A stretch of DNA of 47,667 bases from an uncultured Collinsella sp. (lineage in GTDB: Bacteria > Actinomycetota > Coriobacteriia > Coriobacteriales > Coriobacteriaceae). The notes under the pieces were generated by a model, which did not search any database, was not told the origin of the DNA, and was given only the letters and a program-made list of their open reading frames with translations. Positions within the stretch are counted from its first letter, which is position 1. Every line of letters begins with the position of its first letter. The position numbers and the translations under genes were made by a program. The stretch lies in contig UQIH01000018.1 in assembly GCA_900541145.1 (NCBI GenBank), positions 1-47,667 on the forward strand, written 5' to 3'. Positions 1 through 7,768 of the stretch are shown in pieces.

Positions 1-70
1 GGGTCAGCCCGTGGGAGGCCAGGGCGCCGCTGACCGGTGGACGGCACCGAGCCGTACGCTTGAACTGAGA
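1..70. other. Unassigned 3' tail of an upstream gene
   Basis: This short stretch is cut by the window edge and ends just before a strong terminator, so it is probably the last part of an upstream rightward transcript. One frame (3..68) is open up to a TGA right before the terminator stem and could be the last 21 codons of a protein. Another frame is open as well. I do not recognise either peptide, and a structured RNA end cannot be excluded. Confidence 0.3.
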
Positions 71-100
71 AGGGGGAGGCCTCGCGGCCCCCCCTTTTTT
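71..100 (+). terminator. Rho-independent terminator upstream of coaE
   Basis: A G-rich arm (72-81), a TCGC loop (82-85) and a C-rich arm (86-94) form a stem of about 10 bp with one A-C mismatch. Six T residues follow directly (95-100). It closes the transcript entering from the left and isolates the coaE operon. Confidence 0.85.
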
Positions 101-167
101 ACGTTATATACACGTTGTACTTTGGGATTTAGCTCCCCCGTATTCGCTCTTACTGTTTGGCTGTATT

Positions 168-198
168 TTGAGTCCTTCTAGTGTATTTGAGCGATAAT
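168..198 (+). promoter_or_regulatory. Possible promoter of the coaE operon
   Basis: TTGAGT (168-173) and GATAAT (193-198) are spaced by 19 bp, slightly longer than ideal. They lie about 30 bp before the coaE start, downstream of the terminator. This is the best sigma-70-like pair in the AT-rich interval 101-226. No other signal was seen there. Confidence 0.3.
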
Positions 199-226
199 TA
201 CTCGCATTGGCGTTAGGGAGGGCTTG

Positions 227-868
227 ATGTTTACCGTATTTGTCTTGGGCAATATTGCTTCGGGTAAGTCGACTGCCTGCCGCTATTTCGAATCTCGTGG
301 CGCTATGCTAATCGATCTGGATGAGCTTGCAAAATCGCTGTATGTGCCGGACTCTGATATCGTCAATGCACTCGCGGATGAATTCGGTTGGGACATTTTG
401 GATGAGGAAGGCGGCATTCGCCGCAGCATCCTCGCTTCTCGAGCTTTTGCTTCTCCTGATTCGGTCGCACGGCTCAATGGCATTGTGCATCCCGTTCTCA
501 TTGAACAGCTTTCGCTTAGGATTCTCGATCCGGTTTGTTGTACGGTTTCGTCTCCCCGTTATCCCTTTGCGGTAGTCGAGGTTTCTGCTCCGACTGGTTT
601 TGAGGATGCATTTGGCTTGGCTGATGAAATTTTGGTCATCAGCGCCCCTTTGTCAGTTCGTCGCGAGCGCGCTATTCAACGTGGCATGGAGCCATCTGAT
701 TTCGATGCCCGTTCTGCTTGCCAGCCCGAAGAGTCTGCGCTGTGCAATCTCGCTACAACTGTGATTGACAATGCGGCAGACGATAACTCGCTCTTTGAAC
801 AACTGGACGCATGGCTTTCGCGCCATGGGTTCGGGGATGTAGTGGATAAGGAGGAGGCCGATGCCTAA
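227..868 (+). CDS. coaE: Dephospho-CoA kinase
   Basis: Catalyses the last step of coenzyme A synthesis, phosphorylating the 3'-hydroxyl of dephospho-CoA with ATP in the cytoplasm. The protein is about 213 residues, normal for the family. It opens with a P-loop (GNIASGKST, about residues 8-16), followed by the acidic IDLDEL stretch that usually lies near the dephospho-CoA site. A TTG lies directly before the ATG, but the AGGGAGG ribosome site at 215-221 is spaced best for the ATG at 227. The last 8 bases overlap the next gene, which suggests translational coupling. The order coaE then uvrB is common in actinobacteria. The C-terminal third is poorly conserved and less diagnostic. Confidence 0.93.
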   Translation: MFTVFVLGNIASGKSTACRYFESRGAMLIDLDELAKSLYVPDSDIVNALADEFGWDILDEEGGIRRSILASRAFASPDSVARLNGIVHPVLIEQLSLRILDPVCCTVSSPRYPFAVVEVSAPTGFEDAFGLADEILVISAPLSVRRERAIQRGMEPSDFDARSACQPEESALCNLATTVIDNAADDNSLFEQLDAWLSRHGFGDVVDKEEADA

Positions 869-1442
869 GACACGTTTCCTTACGTGGTATCGCCTTATAC
901 CGCTGGCTGCCGTTTTTGCCTTCGGCCTTATCTCATTCGTTTACTCGTATGCTCCTGCCGCTTTCTTTAAGCCGCTGTATCCGATTGACTACGAGGCGTA
1001 TGTAAAGCAATCCAGTATTTCGCATAATCTGGATCCGTATCTGGTGTGCGCTGTCATTAAGTCTGAATCGAATTGGGATCCCGAGGCCGAGTCGAATCAG
1101 GGTGCTCAGGGATTGATGCAGCTGATGCCCGAGACTGCCCAGGATATGATCGCCAAGGGCCTTGTCGACGGTGGCGAGTATTCGGCCGACAACCTTAACG
1201 ATCCGGCTACGAATATCGAGTTTGGCTGTGCGTATCTCTCGTATCTTCTAGCGTATTTTAACGGGTCGACTGACAGTGCCATTGCCGCCTATAACGCCGG
1301 CATGGGCAATGTCGACGGATGGGCGCAGCAGAGTACGTTGCTTCATAATGCAATCACCTTTCCCGAGACGCAGGCGTATCTGATTCGTGTCAATAATGCC
1401 TGGGTTCGCTACAAGACCCTCTATCCCGATCGGTTCGTATAG
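861..1442 (+). CDS. Membrane-anchored soluble-type lytic transglycosylase
   Basis: Cleaves the MurNAc-GlcNAc bond of peptidoglycan outside the membrane, probably in wall remodelling. The 193-residue protein has an N-terminal hydrophobic segment (about residues 12-31) that acts as a signal anchor. An SLT domain follows, with the motif VIKSESNW and presumed catalytic Glu69, then GAQGLMQLMPETA and AYNAGMGNV, all hallmarks of the Slt70/MltE fold. It starts inside coaE with an 8-base overlap, behind a very strong ribosome site (AAGGAGGAGG). It therefore belongs to the coaE-uvrB operon, although its job is unrelated. The lack of other wall-binding domains makes the exact substrate unclear. Confidence 0.9.
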   Translation: MPKTRFLTWYRLIPLAAVFAFGLISFVYSYAPAAFFKPLYPIDYEAYVKQSSISHNLDPYLVCAVIKSESNWDPEAESNQGAQGLMQLMPETAQDMIAKGLVDGGEYSADNLNDPATNIEFGCAYLSYLLAYFNGSTDSAIAAYNAGMGNVDGWAQQSTLLHNAITFPETQAYLIRVNNAWVRYKTLYPDRFV

Positions 1443-1493
1443 GACTATGCCTGCCGCCTGCGTATACTGCAGATATATGAGTTAGGAGTATCC

Positions 1494-3734
1494 ATGGCGG
1501 AATTTGAAGTAGAACGCGTTGGTGGTGAACTTAAGCGCTTTGGCGTTGAAGGCTCTGACGTGCCGTTTAAGGTCGTGTCTCCCTATGAGCCTGCCGGTTC
1601 CCAGCCTAAAGCCATTGAGTCGCTTGTGCAGGGTGTGAGGGACGGAGACCGCTATCAGGTTTTGCTGGGCGTGACTGGTTCGGGCAAGACCTTCACGATG
1701 GCAAAGACTATTGAGGCCCTGGGAAAGCCGACGCTGGTCATGGCTCCGAATAAAACGCTCGCCGCTCAGCTTGCGAGCGAGCTCAAAGAGTTCTTTCCCA
1801 ACAACGCTGTGGTCTACTTCGTCTCGTACTACGACTACTATCAGCCCGAGGCGTATGTGCCGCAAAGCGATACATATATCGAGAAAGACTCCTCGATTAA
1901 CGAAGAGGTCGAGATGCTGCGACATCAGGCGACCGCGTCACTGCTCTCTCGACGCGATGTGATCGTCGTCGCATCGGTCTCGTGTATCTATGGCATCGGC
2001 TCTCCAGAGGACTATGCGGGCCTAGCTCCAAACGTCGACAAGAAGGTTCCGCTCGAGCGCGATGACTTTATCCATGCACTTATCGATATTCAATATGATC
2101 GCAATGACTATGACCTTGCACGCGGCACGTTTCGCGTGCGCGGCGATGTTGTCGACGTGTATCCGCCTTATGCCGAGCATCCGTTGCGGTTTGAGTTCTT
2201 TGGCGACGAGGTCGAGCTGATTGCCGAGATCGATGAGGTCACCGGTGAAATGCTGCGTGAGTACGAGGCCATCCCCGTATGGCCGGCATCGCACTACGTG
2301 ACCGAGAAGCCGAAGGTCAAGGCGGCTCTGAAATCGATCAGCGAAGAGTGCGAGAAGCGCGTCGCGGAGCTCAAGGCGACCGACAAGTTGCTCGAGGCGC
2401 AGCGTCTGCAGCAGCGCACCGATTATGATCTTGAGATGCTCGAGACGATGGGCTTTTGCAACGGCATCGAGAACTACTCGCGTCATCTGGACGGTCGCAA
2501 ACCGGGTGAGCCGCCGTTTACCCTAATCGATTACTTTCCCAAGGATATGCTCTGCATCATCGATGAGAGCCATGTGACGGTGCCGCAGATTCGCGGCATG
2601 TACGAAGGTGACCGCTCGCGTAAGGTGACGCTGGTGGAACACGGTTTTCGCCTGCCCTCGGCGCTCGATAACCGCCCGCTTCGTTTCGATGAGTTTGAGG
2701 CAAGGATACCCCAGTTTATCTATGTTTCGGCCACGCCGGGCGACTACGAGCTGCGGGTGAGCCAGAACGACGTGGAGCAGATTATTCGTCCGACCGGCCT
2801 GCTCGACCCCAAGATTGACGTGCGTCCAGTACGCGGCCAGATTGACGATCTTGAGGACGAGATTCGCGAGCGCGTTGCCCGCAAGGAGCGCGTGCTGGTG
2901 ACCACGTTGACCAAGCGCATGGCCGAGGACCTGACCGACCATCTGCTCGACGCGGGCATTAAGGTCAATTACATGCACTCTGATACGGCGACAATGGACC
3001 GTGTCGAGATCCTGCGAACGCTGCGCGAGGGCAAGATCGATGTTCTCGTTGGCATCAACCTGCTTCGTGAGGGCCTGGATCTTCCCGAGGTCTCACTGGT
3101 GGCAATTCTCGATGCCGATAAGGAAGGTTTCTTGCGCAACCGCCGTTCGCTGATTCAGACGATTGGCCGTGCGGCCCGTAACGCCGATGGTGAAGTCATC
3201 ATGTATGCAGACGTTGTGACCGATTCGATGAAAGAGGCCATCGAGGAGACGCAGCGCCGTCGCGAGATTCAGATGGCATACAACGAAGAACATGGCATTG
3301 TGCCCAAGACAGTGCGCAAGGCCATCAACGACATCTCAAGTTTTATTGCCGAGGCCGAAAAAACTGTGGGCTCCAAGGGACGCTCGAAGGGCGACTCTCT
3401 TGGCCATGGCGCATTCTATACGCCCGATGAGTCGGGCGAGGGCGGTGTGCCGGAAACGGTGGCGCCCGAGCAGACACTTGCGGAGCAGTTGGAAGAACTG
3501 CCGCATGACGAGCTTGTGCGGATCGTCGAAACCATGGAAGAGGATATGCGTAACGCTTCTGCCGCTATGGACTTTGAGGAGGCGGCGCGCCTGCGCGATG
3601 CTGTCGTTCAGATTCGGGTGATGCTCGAGGGTGCGTCTGAGGACGAGACGATCGAGCGCTTACGCTCGCAGGCCCGCAAGGGTTCCACGTTCGCATCGGG
3701 CAGAAAACGCCAGGGTGCACGGTTTAAGAAATAG
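1494..3734 (+). CDS. uvrB: Excinuclease ABC subunit B
   Basis: The damage-verifying helicase-like subunit of nucleotide excision repair: it is loaded by UvrA and then recruits UvrC. At 746 residues it is slightly longer than usual. Visible motifs are Walker A GVTGSGKT (about 59-66), the aromatic beta-hairpin YYDYYQPEAYVP that inserts between DNA strands, the DESH helicase box, and motif VI with QTIGRAARN. The C-terminal UVR domain is rich in E/A/R (about 675-710) and contacts UvrC. A hydrophilic linker precedes that domain and explains the extra length. ATG at 1494 follows TTAGGAG. The 51 bp before it hold no SOS box that I can see, so uvrB may rely on read-through from coaE. Confidence 0.98.
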   Translation: MAEFEVERVGGELKRFGVEGSDVPFKVVSPYEPAGSQPKAIESLVQGVRDGDRYQVLLGVTGSGKTFTMAKTIEALGKPTLVMAPNKTLAAQLASELKEFFPNNAVVYFVSYYDYYQPEAYVPQSDTYIEKDSSINEEVEMLRHQATASLLSRRDVIVVASVSCIYGIGSPEDYAGLAPNVDKKVPLERDDFIHALIDIQYDRNDYDLARGTFRVRGDVVDVYPPYAEHPLRFEFFGDEVELIAEIDEVTGEMLREYEAIPVWPASHYVTEKPKVKAALKSISEECEKRVAELKATDKLLEAQRLQQRTDYDLEMLETMGFCNGIENYSRHLDGRKPGEPPFTLIDYFPKDMLCIIDESHVTVPQIRGMYEGDRSRKVTLVEHGFRLPSALDNRPLRFDEFEARIPQFIYVSATPGDYELRVSQNDVEQIIRPTGLLDPKIDVRPVRGQIDDLEDEIRERVARKERVLVTTLTKRMAEDLTDHLLDAGIKVNYMHSDTATMDRVEILRTLREGKIDVLVGINLLREGLDLPEVSLVAILDADKEGFLRNRRSLIQTIGRAARNADGEVIMYADVVTDSMKEAIEETQRRREIQMAYNEEHGIVPKTVRKAINDISSFIAEAEKTVGSKGRSKGDSLGHGAFYTPDESGEGGVPETVAPEQTLAEQLEELPHDELVRIVETMEEDMRNASAAMDFEEAARLRDAVVQIRVMLEGASEDETIERLRSQARKGSTFASGRKRQGARFKK

Positions 3735-3739
3735 CGAAC

Positions 3740-3776
3740 AGGCCCCGAGTTCCCTGTGGAGCTCGGGGCCTATGTC
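3740..3776 (+). terminator. Terminator after uvrB
   Basis: Arms 3740-3753 and 3758-3771 pair over 14 bp with one G-T wobble around a CTGT loop, followed by a short T-rich run. It lies between two convergent genes (uvrB and the FAD oxidoreductase) and may stop transcription from both sides, although the leftward side has a poorer T tract. Confidence 0.8.
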
Positions 3777-3799
3777 TTTTGCGCGCTGGAATTTGTGCG

Positions 3800-5440
3800 T
3801 TAGAGGTCTGCGATCAGGGCTTCAGCACAACGGATGCCGTCGGTGGCCGCGCTCATGATGCCGCCGGCATATCCAGCTCCCTCACCACAAGGGTAGAGGC
3901 CCGGGGTCGACACGGCATGGCACGTTCGGTCTCGGGTAACAGTGACCGGTGAGCTCGAACGAGTCTCCACGCCGGTAAGAACGGCATCGGGACGGTCGTA
4001 GCCTCGTAGCTTTTTTCCGAGTAGGGGAAGTCCCAGGCGGAGCGACTCGACGATATGCTGCGGTAGGGCTTCGTCAATTGCCGTCCAGGTCACACCGAGC
4101 GGATAGGTGGGCTTTACCTTTCCGGGCGCCTTGCTGGCGCGTCCTGCGAGGAAATCTCCGACGAGTTGTGCCGGTGCGTTCCAGTTGGAACCGCCCAGGC
4201 GATAGGCGGCCGCCTCGCAGGCACGCTGGAGCTCGATGCCGGCGAGCGGGTCATCGTTGGGAAGGTCCTCAGGCGTGACGTTAACGAGCAGGGCGGCATT
4301 TGCGTTGCGTCCGTCGCGGGCATTGAGACTGGCCCCGTTGACGCACAGATGGCACGGTTCTGAAGAGGCGGCAACAACCTGTCCGCCGGGGCACATGCAA
4401 AACGAGAACACGCTGCGGCCGTTGGGAAGATGGGCAACAAGTTTGTAGGGGGCCGCCCCGAGCGCTGGATGTCCCGCCGAGGCTCCATATTGGGCTCTGT
4501 CGATGTCGCGTTGCGGATGCTCGATGCGAACGCCCATGGCAAAGGTCTTTTGTGCGAGGGCCACGTTGTGGTCCTTAAGGAGCTCAAAAATATCGCGAGC
4601 AGAATGCCCGCAGGCGAGGATGAGGTGCTTTGTCTCGATTGGCTCGTAAGCGGCGTCTTGGGACGATTGGACATCAATACCGGTGATGGCGCCAGACGCG
4701 TCGATGCGAATGTCGACGAGCTTCGTTCGATAACGGACGACACCTCCGAGCTGCTCGATGCGCTGGGATATAGCGGTGACAACCTTGGGAAGGATGTCGG
4801 AGCCAATGTGCGGCTTGGCATCCCACAGAATATCGCGGGGCGCACCCGCCTCGACGAAGGTTTCGAGGATAAGGCGATGGGCGGGATTTTTTGTTCCCGT
4901 ATTGAGCTTGCCGTCCGAGAAGGTCCCCGCGCCGCCCAGACCAAACTGAATATTGCTCTCGGGGTCGAGGATGCGCTCCTTTAGAAAGAGGTCGATCGTC
5001 TGCGAGCGGCGAAATGCCGGGTCGCCGCGCTCGATAAGCAAGGGCTTAAGACCTGCTTTGGCGAGCGTGAGCGCAGCGAAAAGGCCGGCGCATCCGGCGC
5101 CGACAACGACAGGGCGTTCTTGAGGTGCGTCGGAGACGGGGGAGGGGAATGAAGGCTCATCGTCTTCTATCGCGCGTACGCGCGAGCGGTCACGCTCGGC
5201 AACGCTGTCGACCGCTTCTCGCTCGAGGTGGGGACTAGTCAGCTCAACACGAAAGCTCAGGATAAAATGGACGTCTCGTTTTTTGCGAGCGTCGATTGAC
5301 TTGCGGTGGAGCTCGATGGACTTGATCTCGGAGTCCTTGCAACGTAGGACGCGCTTGGCGACTCGCTTGCCAACAATGAGGCAGGTATTTTCATCGCCGG
5401 CTTCATCGAGCGACGCGTTGACTTGGGTGATTTCGATCAT
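3800..5440 (-). CDS. NAD(P)/FAD-dependent oxidoreductase (COG2509-like)
   Basis: A flavoprotein dehydrogenase of unknown substrate, 546 residues. An N-terminal domain of about 100 residues, rich in K/R/E, precedes the Rossmann FAD site VVVGAGCAGLFAALTLAKAG. The C-terminus has the second FAD signature, GLYPCGEGAGYAGGIMSAATDG. This layout is typical of the uncharacterised 'FAD-dependent dehydrogenase' family often found in Firmicutes and actinobacteria. The frame is open further upstream, but ATG at 5440 has an ideal AAGGAG site and the extra upstream codons overlap a hairpin, so the shorter start is chosen. It follows the BaiN-like flavoprotein by 80 bp with a terminator hairpin between them, so the two may be only partly co-transcribed. 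Confidence 0.85.
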   Translation of the reverse strand: MIEITQVNASLDEAGDENTCLIVGKRVAKRVLRCKDSEIKSIELHRKSIDARKKRDVHFILSFRVELTSPHLEREAVDSVAERDRSRVRAIEDDEPSFPSPVSDAPQERPVVVGAGCAGLFAALTLAKAGLKPLLIERGDPAFRRSQTIDLFLKERILDPESNIQFGLGGAGTFSDGKLNTGTKNPAHRLILETFVEAGAPRDILWDAKPHIGSDILPKVVTAISQRIEQLGGVVRYRTKLVDIRIDASGAITGIDVQSSQDAAYEPIETKHLILACGHSARDIFELLKDHNVALAQKTFAMGVRIEHPQRDIDRAQYGASAGHPALGAAPYKLVAHLPNGRSVFSFCMCPGGQVVAASSEPCHLCVNGASLNARDGRNANAALLVNVTPEDLPNDDPLAGIELQRACEAAAYRLGGSNWNAPAQLVGDFLAGRASKAPGKVKPTYPLGVTWTAIDEALPQHIVESLRLGLPLLGKKLRGYDRPDAVLTGVETRSSSPVTVTRDRTCHAVSTPGLYPCGEGAGYAGGIMSAATDGIRCAEALIADL

Positions 5441-5457
5441 CGAGGTCTCCTTAGAGG

Positions 5458-5490
5458 CAAGAAAGAGGCCGTCCGGTATCCCAGACGGCC
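5458..5490 (-). terminator. Hairpin terminator between the two flavoprotein genes
   Basis: GGCCGTC and GACGGCC arms with an extra GG/CC inside (5467-5490) form a stem of about 10 bp with one mismatch and a 4-base loop. On the minus strand the stem is followed by TCTTTCTT. It lies after the BaiN-like gene and just before the ribosome site of the next gene, so partial termination is likely. Confidence 0.7.
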
Positions 5491-5520
5491 CGAATGCGTT
5501 TTTGATTATAGACTGCGCGG

Positions 5521-6792
5521 CTACAGGCTGCTTGCAGCGCGAATGCCCGAGAGCCAGGCCCACGCAAGGTTAAAGCCTCCGCAATCGGCGTCGATGTCGA
5601 GCGCTTCGCCGCAGACGTAAAGCGGGGCGTCGACAACGCTGCGCGCGCGTAGACTGGGTGTTGAGATGCTCTCGACAGATACGCCACCACGCGTGACCTG
5701 CGCCGAGCGCTCCTCGGCTGTTCCCTCGACGAGCAACTTAAAGTGCTTGAGGATCGAGACCAGGTGGATGATATCGTTGGAGCCTGGATGGCACTGCTCG
5801 AACGCCGTGCAGACGACGCGGGAGAGTTGCGGGGCGAGCATGCCGTCGAGCCAACGGGGATCGCGGGGCGAAAAGCCGCCGAGCAGCTTAACGCGCCGGT
5901 TGAGCATATCGAGCAGCTCGTCTTTAGAGAGGTCGGGGAAAACGTCGAGCAGGATCGTATCGCCGCGCTGGATACGACGGGAGAGGTTGAAGACAGCGAC
6001 GCCCGAGATGCCGAAGGTTCGAAACAGTACTTCACCGTCTTCGTGCCAGAGCTCACTACGGTTACGGGTGAGCGTCAAGCGGGCGCGGACGCGCAGACCA
6101 TCCAACGTCTTGAGTGCTGCCCGATCGCCAACGACCGTTGCCGATACGGGGCAGAGGATGGGGCGCAGCGAAGTGAGGGGGAGGCTAAACGTATCGGCGA
6201 TACCGGTGGGGTTGCCGCCCGTGGCGATAATTACGGCATGTGCCTGCAGGGCCTCGTTCTTGCGAGGGACATCGGCGAGCGCTTTCCGAAGCGAGCGGAG
6301 CTCCGATTTTCGGTCGTCGTGCTTTTTTGCCTTGAGCGCCCGCGCTGGACGGTCTATTTGGAGTGCCCAGCCTTCGGAAACTTTGTGCGCCGAGGCAACG
6401 TTGGCTCCGCAGATTAAGGTGATACCTAGGCGGTTGCAAACGTTGAGAAGCGCGTCGCGCACCGATTCGGCGCGAAGGGAGCGCGGGTACAGCCGGCCTT
6501 CCTCGGAGGTTGTCATGATGCCCAGCGAGGAGAAGAAACCCATAAGCTCTTGTTCGGGTTGGGGGCCCATGACAGATTCGACGAATGCGGGGTGGTTATA
6601 CCGCTGAGGATCAATCGATTCGTTGGAGAGGTTGCAGCGGCCGTTACCGGTCGCAAGGAGCTTTAGGCCGCAGGCGACATCGCGCTCAACGATGCAGACG
6701 CTTTTGCCAGCACGTGCGGCCGTAATGGCGGCGGCGAGGCCTGAAGCCCCGCCGCCGATTACCAGGACGTCATAGAAGGCGCTCGTGTTCAC
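5521..6792 (-). CDS. BaiN/HI0933-family flavoprotein
   Basis: NAD(P)/FAD-dependent oxidoreductase of the HI0933 (YhiN) family, 423 residues. The N-terminus shows the dinucleotide motif VLVIGGGASGLAAAITAARAG and the family signature KLLATGNGRCNLSN. The C-terminus has LYVCGEALDIDADCGGFNLAWAWLSG. Some relatives in gut clostridia are annotated BaiN and linked to bile-acid reduction; that role is not shown here, and most family members have no known function. Translation starts at GTG 6792, directly after the mrp stop codon, so it is coupled to mrp. A GAGG ribosome site lies within the mrp end. Confidence 0.88.
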   Translation of the reverse strand: MNTSAFYDVLVIGGGASGLAAAITAARAGKSVCIVERDVACGLKLLATGNGRCNLSNESIDPQRYNHPAFVESVMGPQPEQELMGFFSSLGIMTTSEEGRLYPRSLRAESVRDALLNVCNRLGITLICGANVASAHKVSEGWALQIDRPARALKAKKHDDRKSELRSLRKALADVPRKNEALQAHAVIIATGGNPTGIADTFSLPLTSLRPILCPVSATVVGDRAALKTLDGLRVRARLTLTRNRSELWHEDGEVLFRTFGISGVAVFNLSRRIQRGDTILLDVFPDLSKDELLDMLNRRVKLLGGFSPRDPRWLDGMLAPQLSRVVCTAFEQCHPGSNDIIHLVSILKHFKLLVEGTAEERSAQVTRGGVSVESISTPSLRARSVVDAPLYVCGEALDIDADCGGFNLAWAWLSGIRAASSL

Positions 6793-7623
6793 TTAGGCCT
6801 CGTCGGTCTCGTGCGGGGTAATAGCCTCGACGGCAGAGACTGCCTTGGGCAACATGCCATCGGGCAGCGCGGTCTCAACCTCGCCCTTATCGCAGGCCTC
6901 GGCGAGTGCCGGATTAATGGGAAGCGTGCCCAAGATGTCGAGGTTATAGCGCTCTGCGACCTCGGGGAGCTTGCTTTTGCCAAAGACCTCGATCTTCTTG
7001 CCGCAGTCGGGGCACTCGATATAGCTCATGTTCTCGACGATGCCCAGAATGGGGACGTTCATCTTCTCGGCCATGTTGACCGCCTTGGCGACGATCATCG
7101 AGACCAGGTCCTGCGGGCTCGTGACGATGACGATGCCGTCGACGGGCAGCGACTGGAAGACGGTGAGCGCGACGTCGCCTGTTCCCGGAGGCATGTCGAC
7201 CAGCAGGTAGTCGATGGGGCCCCACGAGGTCTCGCTCCAGAACTGCCTAATGGCGCCTGCGATGACCGGACCGCGCCAAAGGACGGGGTCGGTCTCGTTT
7301 TGGAGCAGAAGGTTGGAGCTCATGACCTTGACGCCGTGCTCGGAGATTTCGGGCAGCATGAGGTTGCCAAGGGCATGGACGTGGCGTCCGCTCATGCCGA
7401 ACATCTTGGGGATAGAGGGACCGGTGATGTCGGCATCGAGGACGCCGACCTTGTGGCCGTGACGGGCAAGCTCGGTGGCGATGGCACCGGTGACAAACGA
7501 CTTGCCGACACCGCCCTTGCCGGAAAGCACGGCGATGACGCGTTTGACCTCGGACAGCGTGTTCTCCTCAAATTGCGACGGCGACGTTTGTCCGCCGGCG
7601 GCCTGTGCGTGCTCGCAACCCAT
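6793..7623 (-). CDS. mrp: Mrp/NBP35-family iron-sulfur carrier ATPase
   Basis: A P-loop ATPase that, in studied relatives, carries and transfers iron-sulfur clusters to target proteins. The 276-residue protein has the deviant Walker A GKGGVGKSF, the DADITGPSIPKMFG switch region and the DMPPGTGD Walker B region. It also has a C-terminal CPDCGKK motif whose two cysteines would bridge a cluster between subunits. The start is ATG 7621-7623, behind AAAGGAG at ideal spacing; the open frame upstream is ignored. It is the first gene of a leftward unit with the two flavoproteins, which is compatible with a redox maturation role, but that link is only inferred. Confidence 0.92.
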   Translation of the reverse strand: MGCEHAQAAGGQTSPSQFEENTLSEVKRVIAVLSGKGGVGKSFVTGAIATELARHGHKVGVLDADITGPSIPKMFGMSGRHVHALGNLMLPEISEHGVKVMSSNLLLQNETDPVLWRGPVIAGAIRQFWSETSWGPIDYLLVDMPPGTGDVALTVFQSLPVDGIVIVTSPQDLVSMIVAKAVNMAEKMNVPILGIVENMSYIECPDCGKKIEVFGKSKLPEVAERYNLDILGTLPINPALAEACDKGEVETALPDGMLPKAVSAVEAITPHETDEA

Positions 7624-7678
7624 GTATGACTCCTTTGTATATGTTGGGGCCGGAGCCCCGTGATGTGACACGAGCGTC

Positions 7679-7708
7679 ATTGTACCCTCGTTTGCGAGCG
7701 GGAGTCAT
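7679..7708 (-). promoter_or_regulatory. Probable mrp promoter
   Basis: On the minus strand TACAAT (7679-7684) is preceded 17-18 bp upstream by TGACTC/ATGACT (7702-7708), close to the sigma-70 consensus. A small G/C hairpin lies in the leader before the ribosome site. Confidence 0.45.
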
Positions 7709-7768
7709 TTGCGATGCATTTGGGCCGAGCGTGCTTGCAATACGATGGGCCCAAGCGAATGGGCGGGC